Origin: Fistulifera solaris
Taxonomy: Eukaryota; Bacillariophyta; Bacillariophyceae; Naviculales; Stauroneidaceae
Length of the DNA stretch: 64,000 bases
Direction of reading: 5' to 3'
Assembly (NCBI GenBank): GCA_030295235.1
Contig: AP026139.1
Coordinates: 682,001 to 746,000, forward strand
The notes beneath the pieces were generated by a model. That model saw only the letters and a list, made by a program, of their open reading frames with translations, made no database searches and was not told the origin of the DNA. The position numbers and the translations under genes are program-made. Of this stretch, positions 1-9,125 are shown one piece after another; the first letter of the stretch is position 1, and every line of letters begins with the position of its first letter.

Positions 1-435
1 GCGATATTGCCTTTATCGATCGGTACGTAAACAAAAGTGCGTTTTTTCATCAATTTAGTGGCCTGTAAAAACCTGTCACGAACGAATGGCTTACGTGTTG
101 TTGTTCTTCGTAATTACAGCGCGGTATGGCATCAAGCCGATCCAATTACGAAAGGAACGCGCTGGGCGCTAGTGATTTTCTACAGAGTGCTTTGATGGAT
201 GATGCCACGGAAATAGACTATATACAGATTATAATTCTGGAAAGAGAGAGCAGCTTGAATCAAGGACTTTAAGTGAGACTTGAATTGCTTTTGTATTAAC
301 TGACCATCGGCTAGAGCTATCATACCATTCGTTAGGGAAAACCAGAAATAATTTAGATCAATGTAGGAGGAATAGCAACGAACTTGTCTATAAATTTAGC
401 ACAAGTTTATGCTACGCAGTTGTATAATAATTTGT
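1..435. other. intergenic, 3' side of cytochrome c6
   Basis: AT-rich sequence downstream of the cytochrome c6 gene. I see no ORF, RNA gene or repeat that I can support here. Confidence 0.5.
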
Positions 436-1094
436 TTATTCCCATCCGGCCTCCGAGGAACTGATCACATAAGCGGCAACATTGGCAATCTCATCATCAG
501 CTAGACGTCCGCCGAAAGCAGGCATGGCGTTCTTTCCGTTGGTGACTTGGCTGATGACGGCCTTCTCGTTTCGGCCACCAGCCAAGTATTGCTCCAAGGC
601 CTCCTTCTCCAAGGTCTTTTCGGGCATGATCACGTTTTGTCCTCCAGCGTGGCAAGCGGCGCAGTTGGCGTTGAAGACTTGTTCTCCGGCGGCAACATCG
701 GCGGCGAAGACGGGTTGACTGGCGATGACCGCAGCAGCACCAATGGTGGCGGCACCTTGGGCAGCCTGATGAGAACAGCGATCATAGAACGTGAGAGATA
801 TCGAGACATTCAACATAAAAACGAAAGAATATTTGTAATGTCAAGATGTTGTTGAAGAGAGACAGCAAGTTATTGATTCACAGTTCGTGTTGGCACGAGC
901 CAAGCACGAGGTAACGGACGGAGAAAGCGTGCCTACGTTTTTCCCTGGCGCTCCTTTTTGCAGCGACGCAACCTGTTGCGGAAGGATCGGCTTTCTGCTT
1001 TCTGGGGAACGATTTATAACATTTGCAAACGTACCTGCTTAATAGAGAAAGCCGAAGCACTGGCGAGAAGGGAGGCAACAATAGCGATCTTCAT
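436..1094 (-). CDS. petJ: cytochrome c6, thylakoid lumen (two exons)
   Basis: Soluble c-type cytochrome that carries electrons from cytochrome b6f to photosystem I in the thylakoid lumen, replacing plastocyanin. I read two exons: 1094-1035 and 765-436, with a 269-nt intron (donor GTACGT, acceptor CATCAG), both in phase 0, giving 129 residues. Exon 1 encodes [20 protein letters not shown], a signal peptide ending in ASAF, the diatom plastid-import site. An Ala-rich lumenal signal follows and ends QPVFA before ADVAAGEQ, which should start the mature protein. Haem attachment is CAACH (Cys55, Cys58, His59) and the sixth ligand is Met101 in AMPAF. The mature part has normal length (about 88 residues). 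A longer single-exon reading from 816 runs through intron sequence and lacks any targeting signal, so I reject it. The splice model is inferred from sequence; the family call is very secure. Confidence 0.93.
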
Positions 1095-1754
1095 TTTATT
1101 GATTATTGTATTGTATTGGTGTTTATTACGGTCGTTTTTGACAAAAGTGTGTCTTTTTTATCTCGACGTCTGTGTTGAGAAAGCACGGTCAAGAGAGAAG
1201 GTCCAACGTAAGGGACGGCGAACGGCGACTGACGAAAGTTGAATGTATCTTTTGGATTTGGTGTTCCGACGGAATCTTGCCATCTTTTGGTGAAGAGCTA
1301 TGGTCTCTCGGCAAGTAAAAGGTAAATCTGGGAGTGTGGACTATCTTGGAGTGTACCAAACGCGCCCGTCACGCGCAGACTACGTCCACTGTTTCTACGA
1401 ACACCACCGCCGCTCGGAGACGTCAACAAGTTGTCAAACTTGGATCTTGCAATCGGAAGAGGAGGACGAACGCCAGATTCCAGATTCCATGATGACGCCG
1501 TTGTTACAAGAACTCGGTTGATGACAGACGATCGGAAATCGGAACTACTGTCCGTCATCCGTCCGCGAAACGACGTGGCAGGGTCGCACGTCTCGCTGTT
1601 TCAAACACGCGCAGAACAGAAATCAAAACCTCGCCCGTACTCGCAAACCTGCACCGTAAATTGTTGTGAGCAATATACTTGTAGCATTCCATTGTCGATC
1701 TTTCTCCTTTCCCTCTTTTGTGCAAGAAAGATTCATTACAATCATTAATCAACC
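1095..1754. other. divergent intergenic region petJ / BTB1
   Basis: Separates the divergently transcribed cytochrome c6 and first BTB genes, so it should hold both promoters. Short ORFs on both strands overlap each other and show no family signature. No clear TATA element or repeat seen. Confidence 0.5.
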
Positions 1755-2780
1755 ATGAAACAAGTAGATTTACCGAAATGGCGTGACGACCCCTTCGAGT
1801 CGTTCAGTGACTGGAAAATAGAAATCGCATGCGACGACGACGATGACGACGACCGTCATCAATGGAAAGTCTATCCTGTACACAAGACATTTCTGGCACA
1901 CGGATCCCGACGTAGTGAATACTTTTCACGATTGTTTCACAGTGAAACAAGATTTAAAGAAAATGCAGTAAATACGAGTCATATCGTGCTCCATCTGATC
2001 GCAGTCGAGGCATTTCCCGTGCTTTTGGATTACATCTATGGTTCCGCGTTGAGTATCACTTCCGAGAACGCCACCGCTCTGCATCATTTGGGAGAATACT
2101 TTGAAATCAACCCGTTGCAGCAAACTGCTTTGGAATTCTGTCAACAGAATATGTCATTGGAAAATTTACATCTCTATTACGTTGCTGCCCAGCAACTTTG
2201 CAATGAGCCCGTCATGAGTCTCGTCACGGAGTTTTTGAGGGCCCATGTGGACAACGTTCTGCCCACTCATTTGATTGTCGAGCAATCCCATCCTCAGCTA
2301 TGGATCGAAGCATTGGGACTGGATCCGAGTCAAGGAAACAAACGATGCAACATTTACGATACGAGCGATCTGAGTCTGGTCATTGCCAAGATGTGTCGAA
2401 ATCAAAATGAAGACACGCTGGATGCGAAGACTTTTCATACGCTGGCCGAATTTCTGACGATGATCCACCCAAACGCCGCCTTGGATTTATGTGAATTGGC
2501 GGATCGCTATCGTTTTGATGATGCGAATCATCATGGTGCTCTTCCTGGTCTCGACTTGTTTCAAGAACGATGCGCCAGCACTTTGTCCAATCAATGGCAA
2601 GATTTACAAAGCATGGATGATTTACAGGTAGAAAAGATGTTGCAAAGAAGTCCGGAATTCCTGGTGAGCCTCCTCATGCAGTCGTCGAAGCGAGCAACAC
2701 GAGAAGTGGACAGACTATCGACCGAACTTGTGCAGAGTGAAAAGCTCTTGATTGCCGCACAAAAAATACAGTGGCGATAA
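1755..2780 (+). CDS. BTB/POZ-domain protein, copy 1 (intact)
   Basis: A 341-residue BTB/POZ protein and the only undisrupted member of the local four-copy array. BTB domains dimerise and often act as substrate adaptors for Cullin-3 ubiquitin ligases. The domain runs over about residues 17-125: it starts at DWKIEI, then an acidic insert (DDDDDDD), VHKTFLAHGSRRSEYF (the typical H-K-x-x-L-A core), FPVLLDYIYG and ATALHHLGEYF. A BACK-like helical region follows (NLHLYYVAAQQL). The C-terminal half has the conserved block LFQERCAST...VEKMLQRSPEFLVSLL and ends in a short coiled coil. There is no kelch or other partner domain. The start is supported because copies 2 and 3 begin at the same place, nine or so residues before KWRDDP or its equivalent. 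The family is clear; the cellular role is unknown. Confidence 0.85.
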   Translation: MKQVDLPKWRDDPFESFSDWKIEIACDDDDDDDRHQWKVYPVHKTFLAHGSRRSEYFSRLFHSETRFKENAVNTSHIVLHLIAVEAFPVLLDYIYGSALSITSENATALHHLGEYFEINPLQQTALEFCQQNMSLENLHLYYVAAQQLCNEPVMSLVTEFLRAHVDNVLPTHLIVEQSHPQLWIEALGLDPSQGNKRCNIYDTSDLSLVIAKMCRNQNEDTLDAKTFHTLAEFLTMIHPNAALDLCELADRYRFDDANHHGALPGLDLFQERCASTLSNQWQDLQSMDDLQVEKMLQRSPEFLVSLLMQSSKRATREVDRLSTELVQSEKLLIAAQKIQWR

Positions 2781-3685
2781 GTGGAATCGACTGAAGATGA
2801 TACAGGATACAGGATAGCAAGCAAGATCATGAACGGTTGGGTTGGCAATATAGTCCGTGGGCTACGTAATTATAAGGAGGATGGGAGTCAAAAGTAGCTT
2901 TCGAAAACCAGATTCAAGCAGAGAGGACGCTACTTACCCTGAAACTTTTAATGAAAACGGTAGGCGATTAATCGAAAAAGCCACCAGGACCGACTCGAAG
3001 TGATATCCAGAAGGCTTTTTGATAGCGGAACGCAAACGTAAGAGTTTCTTGACATAGAAAGGCTTTGAGGGTTTAACAGTGCGAGTCATATGCGCAGCAA
3101 TAAAAGGGATAAATGCCTGATCATCCAGGGTTAATGTATTAATCTAAGGGTCTGGAGCTGTCGTCAATGTATTCCTTGGCTTTGATGCTAACTAGCTAGC
3201 CGTGACTTCTCACATGCGCGAGAATCATGATCACCTGTTTTGATCGACACCGACTTGTGTACCAATTGAAATATTTCGGGGAATCATATCAACTAGTTGT
3301 TCGCGTGAAAGAAGCTAAGTTGCATTATCCATGTGAAACACAGCTTCGTGTCTACATAATTATCGAACGTTTGGATTCTGGCCCTTACCAGGGTACCAGG
3401 AAGGTGAGGGAAATTGTGTACTTTCACGTAGACTCCCGTAGAAAAATGTACCAAGCAGAGGTGCGTTCCCGTGTCTCCCAGTGGATCGATTCCGTTCCTT
3501 GCAAAATCGTAGTGGTACTGAAACTTGCCGTTCCAACGAGAATAAAAAGAACGCACTTCTGCGTGAATTTTGTGAATACTTTGTAAAGAATAAAGATCTT
3601 TGGCAGCGACGTGCATTTATATAGTTCATCACAGCAGCTCGTTTATCCCTCCCAACTCCAATCTTATAGACTTGCACTACATCAA
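2781..3685. other. intergenic between BTB1 and BTB2
   Basis: A 905-bp stretch. A 119-codon plus-strand ORF at 3227-3586 and overlapping minus-strand ORFs have no recognisable domain and I do not call them. Nothing else supported. Confidence 0.45.
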
Positions 3686-4779
3686 ATGGATCATAGCAAT
3701 CGAGAAAAATGGCGCAACGACCCCACCAAATCATTTAGCGATTGGAAAATCGAGATTGTTGTCAATGATGACAGCCGGTGCAGCAGAACATATCATGTTC
3801 ACAAGACGTTTCTAGCGCACGGACCCCGACGAAGCGAGTACTTTGCCATGCTGTTTCACAAAGAAGACTATCAAGAACATCAAACGAATCAAAGTCAGAT
3901 CATGCTCCATCCTCTCGCTGCAGAAACATTTCCCACGTTTTTGGATTACGTTTATGGATCTAAACTGACCGTCACCGCGGAGACTGCCACCGCTCTGCAT
4001 CACCTGGCAGAGTACTTTCAAATTAGGAGTTTGTTGAGCGAACTTTTGGGATTCTTCGCATTTGATAGTCCTATGTCAATGGAGAATGTACACATTTATT
4101 ATCTACATGCCAAATATCTCTGCGACGTATTCGTCATGGGCCTGGTCACATCCTTTTGAGGACTCGTATTCAAGCTGTTCTTCCGACACACCCGATTGTT
4201 GAGCATTCGGATCCTCAGCTGTGGGCAAACGTTTGTCGTTTAGACCCAAAGAAATGGAATGTAGGAGCAACCATTGATAACTCCTGTAAATGGAGCCGGA
4301 TTGTGGCTAAAGTTTGCACACATCAGGGTGAAGATACGCTAGATTCGGAATCGTTTCAAACTCTCACGACTCCGCTGGCTTCGATCGATCCAAGTGTAGC
4401 CTTGGACTTATGTAAGTTAGAGGACCGTCTCTATTGCAAGAGCGACAATGACGAAGCTCCATCCTGTCTTTCTTTGCTCCAGGAACGATGCGTCAGCGCC
4501 TTGTCAGAGGACTGGAAAGGATTGAACGGCTCGGATGTAAAGCAGGTCGAAAATCTAATGCAGAGAAGTCCGGAATTCCTTGTGAAACTTTTGATTCAGT
4601 CGGTGAAAGAAGCTTCGCAGGAAGTGGATCGGCTCTCGTTTGAGCTTGACAGCTGCAACAAAGCGGTGACAGAAACACCAACTCGTCGAGCTGAGCCCGC
4701 TATCGCTAAAGTTAGCGGTAAGAGAGGACGGGACGAGGACGACGGTGAGTACCAGAGATATTATTGGGAGGTGTGGTAA
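3686..4779 (+). CDS. BTB/POZ-domain protein, copy 2 (one 1-base frame break)
   Basis: Second tandem BTB gene, about 364 residues when the frame break is counted. I start it at MDHSNREKWRNDP because copies 1 and 3 begin at the same point; the reading frame is open further upstream without similarity. The BTB core is visible (SDWKIEI, VHKTFLAHGPRRSEYF, FPTFLDYVYG, ATALHHLAEYF). At 4154-4157 a run of four T gives LVTSF followed by TGA. One further T would continue into FLRTRIQAVLPTHPIVEH, which matches copy 1 (FLRAHVDNVLPTHLIVEQ) directly. The rest continues in the new frame through LLQERCVSAL and LMQRSPEFLVKLL to a charged C-terminus (KRGRDEDDGEYQ). Whether the missing T is a sequencing error or a real mutation cannot be told here; the error seems more likely given the same pattern in other genes. 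Confidence 0.75.
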
Positions 4780-5150
4780 AGCAGACGCTGAAGAAGGCGG
4801 TGAACAATGTCTGGTTATGAAGCTGAAAATACATTAGAGGAGTTAAATAAAAGGTCTGTCAAGACTTCGAGGAAACGATTAAATGCATTCGAAAGGCATG
4901 TGCTCGATTCTTTGGCTAGATAACCTTCATGGGTCAAACTTTTCGAAGGGCTGTTGCTTAGTATAGGGTAAAGTGTAGGCCGCAGTACGCCACGACTGAT
5001 TTGCAGTCACGCATGTGATGGTGATGATTTTTTTATCATTCCGCCGCTTTGTTTCAAATTTTTTTACTCCGGGGTATTATTCATCTGCCCTCACTTTGCC
5101 TTCCACTGGTATATCATTCCTTTTCGTTCTTGCAATCTCTAGAGACTTCA
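4780..5150. other. intergenic between BTB2 and BTB3
   Basis: A 371-bp spacer. It contains one copy of the GACTG-N5-CAGTC palindrome at 4994-5008, followed by a T-rich stretch upstream of BTB3. Confidence 0.5.
4994..5008. repeat. GACTG-N5-CAGTC palindrome, copy 1
   Basis: Perfect 5-bp arms with spacer ATTTG, flanked by CAC and ACG. Intergenic. One of eight related sites in this window. Confidence 0.6.
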
Positions 5151-6205
5151 ATGGATGAAGAAGATCAACCGAAATGGCGGGACGATCCTAGCGATTCGTT
5201 TAGCGATTGGAAAATAGAGATCATCTCACAAGACATGGGTGAGAACGGCGCTGAAACCCATCACTTTCATGTACACAAATTGTTTCTCGCAAACGGATCG
5301 AGACGAAGCGAATACTCCTTTAAACTGTTTCGCAGTGAAACAAGCTTCAAAGAAAACCAGTCAGATACTAGCCAGATCACGCTCGATCCTCTTGCTGGCA
5401 CAGCGTTTCCTTTTCTTCTGGATTACATCTACGGTGCTAATTTGTGTATCACGACGGAGACGGCTACTGCATTGCACCATTTAGCAGAATATTTTGAAAT
5501 CGAACCGCTGCAACGCAAGGCACTGAAATTTTTAGAAGCGGACATGTCGGTGGAGAATGTGCATCATTATTACGTTCACGCCAAACAGCTCTGCCATGAG
5601 CCAGTCATGAGCATCCTTACGGACTTTTTGAAACGAAACATATCTGCTGTACGTCCGACGACCCCCATTGTGGAGCAGTCAAGCCCAGATCTATGGTTGA
5701 GTGTGCTGGGTCTCGATGGCGATCATGAAAAGATAGAAATTGGCAACACTGTTCTATTGAGTTAGGTCATTGCCAAAATGTGCATCCGACAGACCAAAGA
5801 GACTCTGGATGCGGCAACATTTCATACCCTTGCAGACGGACTGACGCAAATTCACTCCAGCGTAGCTTGGGAATTGTCGGAGCTGGCGGATGCGTATCGT
5901 CTTCACGACAAAAAGGTTGAAACAAAGTCTGGCCTCCCATTGATCCAGGAACGGTGCATTGTCTCTCTTGCCGCTGATTGGCAAACTTTAGACGGGAAGG
6001 ATAAAGCTCAGGTTGAAAAATGAGACAGAGAAGTCCGGATTTCCTCGTGGACCTTTTAGTGCAAGTAGTGCGCGAAGCATCACGGGAATTAATAAAAATG
6101 TCTTCGAAATTTGCTGAATGTAAAAGAAAGGTAAAAGAGAAGAATGCCATCAGGGGATATCGAGGTTATTCAGTGCGCTATCCAAGCGATTCGTCTAGCG
6201 ATTAG
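5151..6205 (+). pseudogene. BTB/POZ-domain protein, copy 3 (nonsense codon plus frame break)
   Basis: Third tandem BTB gene, starting MDEEDQPKWRDDPSDSF. The BTB domain is complete (SDWKIEI, VHKLFLANGSRRSEY, FPFLLDYIYGANL, ATALHHLAEYFEI). Two lesions follow. At 5763-5765 an in-frame TAG sits in the block LLS*VIAKMC where copy 1 has LSLVIAKMC; this looks like a TTG-to-TAG substitution. At 6016-6020 an A5 run is one A short, so GTTGAAAAATGA ends the frame where copy 1 reads VEKMLQRSPEF. The frame resumes as MRQRSPDFLVDLL. The last residues (RGYSVRYPSDSSSD) are not from the C-terminus of the family; they match the N-terminal block of the next copy (PSDSFSDWKIEI), so the tail runs into the fourth copy. 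The homopolymer break may be technical; the TAG is not of that type. Confidence 0.75.
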
Positions 6206-7060
6206 AAGATTGAGACAATGTCACCTGAAGATAGCGCATACAGCGGAACACATCTTGTTCATAAGACATTTCTCACGCACGGGCTTAGAGTATTTTCCGA
6301 AGCGAAGATCGCTTCGAGAAAAAACGCTCACATACGAGCCGTATTGAGTTAGAAGTGTTCTCGGCTGGGGCTTTTCTACACTTTTGGACTTTGTCTACGG
6401 ACACGATGTGACTATTGATGCGGTAAGCGCAAGCGCTTTGCTCGAGTGGAGAACTTTGAAATCAAACAATTGACGCTCGAGTCTCTCATTCTGTCAGCAA
6501 GACATGTCAGCAAATAACGTGCACGTTTATTATGTTTCTGCAAAACAGCACATAAGGAGGCAGTCTTGGATCTGATTCTCAACTTTTGCGAAACAATTTA
6601 AATGATATCCAAAACATCGCATCGTAGAATGGTCCCATCCCCAATTCTGCGTTTGTATGACAGTCCTGTGAGTAAACGAATAAAGGGCTCTCGTCACTTA
6701 AGCAAACTGATTACTAAGCTATCCTTGAATCATGGATGTGGAAACTTTTGAAAAACACATCGACCGCTGATTTCGATCGATTCCAACGTCGCAATCAATT
6801 TGTATGCATTGTCGGATTGATGCATTCGAATGATACGGACTATGCCTTTCCGAGTCACCAATTACTCATGAAACGATGCGTGCGAGCATTGTCGCAGAAT
6901 TTGGAGAACGCTAGGCCAATGGAAGGTCAAAAACGTGATACAGAAATGCCAGCAATTTCTACGGAACCCTCTGCAGGAGATGTTCAAACGCTCTCTTGGA
7001 AATGGAACAGAAATAACGGACAGCCTATTCTATTTGTCTTATGACAATGTTGCGCCCGTT
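6175..7060 (+). pseudogene. BTB/POZ-domain protein, copy 4 (decayed relic)
   Basis: A clearly decayed fourth copy, recognised by pieces in all three frames. It begins at PSDSSSD, then TAG where the others have the Trp of SDWKIEI, then HLVHKTFLTHG. Further on come LDFVYGHDVTIDA, ENFEIKQLTLESL, DMSANNVHVYYVSAKQ, HRIVEWSHPQF, LLMKRCVRALSQNLE and IQKCQQFLRNPLQEM. These correspond in order to the intact copy from the BTB core to the C-terminal QRSPEFLVxLL block. Many stops and shifts of different kinds occur, not only in homopolymers, so this is true decay. Boundaries are approximate. Confidence 0.75.
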
Positions 7061-7244
7061 CGATTTGACATGTGTTTGAGAATGAGCGTGGACCGTGTGG
7101 GCAGTCAATTATGGATGCATGGCATGAGCAGACTCTCTGACATAATACATAGTACATATTGCGAAACTGAGCTCCTTGTTAATCCATTCATTCTGTGGGT
7201 GGCAGCGACAGTGAAACGCCTTTCGTCACGATTAATGCAGGTGC

Positions 7245-8057
7245 TTATCGCACCATCACCGGTTTGATGGTAGATTTGAGAGAGAACCAGGTCAACTGAT
7301 CCGGTGGATTGTTATCATTTGTATTATGAAGTATCCGAACATGGCAGACAGTGGGAGGGTGAGAACAAGGCGTTTGCAGAAGCTTCTGAAAGCACCACTC
7401 GCGACGATGAATCCAGTTGGCGGGATGTTGGAGAGGAGAAGCAGCCGTCGCGCCGACTACACCAATACTGAGATACAGTTGTTGTCGAGGTGATGAACTC
7501 GTAGTAGTTGTATCATCGTGTTGCAGTATCGTTCTTATGACTTTGCGAGACAGGGGAGCTTCGTCGTCCAGGACTTGAGAATTTGCACCGAAAAGAGACG
7601 AAGCATCGATCCAATACAGACTCCGCGGACAAGCAAACGAAGTACCACAGCTCAGTAATACACATTTGATATGTGAAGAATGCAATTCATTGTGTAGCGA
7701 TTCTTCCAGTTGTATTATTTGTTGTCGCAACCGCATCATCTTTGGTAGTACTCGTTGTGGTTGTGTCACGACTGTACTATGATTCGACAAGAGCTGCTCG
7801 ATCGGCCACGGTGAGAAGCCGCGTGTGCATAAGAGATACCGAAAGACTGCCTGCGCGGATATACGAAGCACCGCGGATGATGCGAGTGGCCGAGGCAACA
7901 TTAGATCGAGAGTGGTGATCGACGGACACGTCTTATTGTGAGAAGGACGCGTTCGTCGACGGCATTTCGTTGCGGCAGATCGTTGGCGTCGTTCATTCTT
8001 CTTATCAAACGTAGATTCAGCGATTGCTCTCTCTAGTGAGTTGTTGCTTGAAGCCAT
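7245..8057 (-). CDS. p31comet / MAD2L1-binding-protein-like (HORMA fold)
   Basis: A single-exon 270-residue protein. I propose it is a relative of p31comet, the HORMA-fold protein that binds MAD2 and, with the AAA+ ATPase TRIP13, silences the spindle checkpoint. Seen in sequence: a basic N-terminus (1-45); LPRPLASSAVLRISAQAVF (54-72), resembling the first strand and helix of the family; YLLCTRGFSPWPIEQL (74-89), matching the family pattern hydrophobic-x-x-P-x-EQL; a helix QQIIQLEESLHNEL; a strand and turn CVLLSCGTSFACPRSLYWID (132-151), where the family has a VL-x-x-GG-x-x-x-SPKE-x-YxLDL element; and at the C-terminus TWFSLKSTIKPVMVR, where the family ends in a WF-x-x-P-x-x-x-K-G strand. The spacing agrees with the family length (about 270). 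The match is from memory of the fold, without a search. It could be another HORMA protein or unrelated. Confidence 0.5.
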   Translation of the reverse strand: MASSNNSLERAIAESTFDKKNERRQRSAATKCRRRTRPSHNKTCPSITTLDLMLPRPLASSAVLRISAQAVFRYLLCTRGFSPWPIEQLLSNHSTVVTQPQRVLPKMMRLRQQIIQLEESLHNELHSSHIKCVLLSCGTSFACPRSLYWIDASSLFGANSQVLDDEAPLSRKVIRTILQHDDTTTTSSSPRQQLYLSIGVVGATAASPLQHPANWIHRREWCFQKLLQTPCSHPPTVCHVRILHNTNDNNPPDQLTWFSLKSTIKPVMVR

Positions 8058-8434
8058 TTAATTGTTATATCTTAAACATTTCTGTTCCAGTACAAATGTA
8101 ATGTACTGTAGGTAATGAATAATGAATAATGAATGATGAAAAACGTTTTTGACGTACAAATCGATGTGACGTTAACTGGACGTTACATATGCCTAAATAG
8201 AAAGAGTAAGAATTTTCGGAAGTTGTATAAGTACGTAATAGGCATTTTCATCCAACGGATAAGCTGATTAAGCGTTGAGGTCGATTTGGAGAAGCGGCGG
8301 CCACATAAATTTCTCCACCTTTCTGTAACCTTTTCTCGTCTTCGAAAACGCCTTTCGTCTCTAAATTCATTGACATCCCTTCTTTGCATCCTATTGCTTT
8401 CATTCTCGATAAAACGAAGAAACAAGTAACAATA
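8058..8434. other. divergent intergenic region
   Basis: Lies between the divergent p31comet-like and IQ-motif genes. It contains a short ATGAATA-type direct repeat near 8114-8140 (TGAATAATGAATAATGAATGATGAA). No gene supported. Confidence 0.5.
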
Positions 8435-9032
8435 ATGGCCATCAGTGAAACTCCCACAGAAGGAATAGTCTCGCAACGAAAGAGTTTTTGGTCTCGCTTT
8501 CGCCGTCAGACAAAGAATAACGAACGCTGGCCTTCGGTTTCCCAGAACAATAAGGCAATTTCCCCACACCATCCTGTCGTTAACGAACAAGCACCTACAG
8601 CGCGAGAAGCGGCTTTTTCGGGACCACCGCGTTATGACTGGATGGATATTGTACGTCTCGGAAAATACTTCGTTGTTGCTCTTGTCGTTTCAGTATCGCA
8701 CTCACACAACCTTCGTAGGAAACGGCAGCCGCTATACAAATACAAGCGGCGTATCGACGTCATCATGTTCTGCAGCAATTGGAAAAGAGGGTCATTTGAC
8801 GGCCCCCATTCGTCAACGGCAACAACTACGTAGTGTTCCCAATCTCTTGGCCTGTTGTGGCGTGGGATTCCTGTTTGATTACAATGATGAACTGGAGCGT
8901 CAAGAACACTATAGCAGGCAGAAACAGGAACGAGCGGACCGGGAAGCACAATTGCGAGATCAATTTTTGCGAAAACAGCGACAGTGTGAAGCGGAAACTC
9001 CGGTGATCGAAGCATTTGAAGTAGTTGAGTGA
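8435..9032 (+). CDS. IQ-motif (calmodulin-binding) small protein, two exons
   Basis: Exons 8435-8650 and 8719-9032, with a 68-nt intron (donor GTACGT, acceptor TTCGTAG), joined in phase 0. The product is about 176 residues. Exon 1 is basic and polar with no recognisable domain (FWSRFRRQTKNN). Exon 2 opens with an IQ motif, ETAAAIQIQAAYRRHHVLQQ, which binds calmodulin or EF-hand proteins. After it come a Cys pair (NLLACCGVGFLFDYNDE) and a charged helix rich in Arg, Gln and Glu (LERQEHYSRQKQERADREAQ). At 8783-8786 an A4 run is one A short: LEK then reads RVI-stop, while one more A gives LEKEGHLTAPI and the long downstream frame. A role in calcium signalling is inferred from the motif alone. The C-terminal helix after CCGVGF may be a conserved diatom family; I do not recognise it by name. 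Confidence 0.65.
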
Positions 9033-9125
9033 AGGGGGAAACGTCATTTTTTGTGAAATCTAAGCGAAGTTATGAAGTTTATTTGTTATTGAAAAAGTTA
9101 TGAATTTTATTATTTAAACTTCATG

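Noticed and set aside
436-816. Cytochrome c6 as a single exon from 816
   Set aside because: Its first 17 residues read intron sequence and it lacks the plastid presequence, which is present in a well-placed upstream exon.
1324-1339. AAATCTGGGAGTGTGG shared with the 34-bp array at 60.8 kb
   Set aside because: A single 16-nt match across 64 kb is about what chance allows among all pairs, and the surrounding bases do not match.
3227-3586. A 119-codon ORF between BTB1 and BTB2
   Set aside because: It overlaps two minus-strand ORFs of equal length and shows no motif; open by chance.
4150-6025. Programmed frameshifting or stop-codon readthrough in BTB2 and BTB3
   Set aside because: The breaks lie at simple T4 and A5 runs with no downstream stem I can see, and the same one-base shortage occurs in many unrelated genes of the window.
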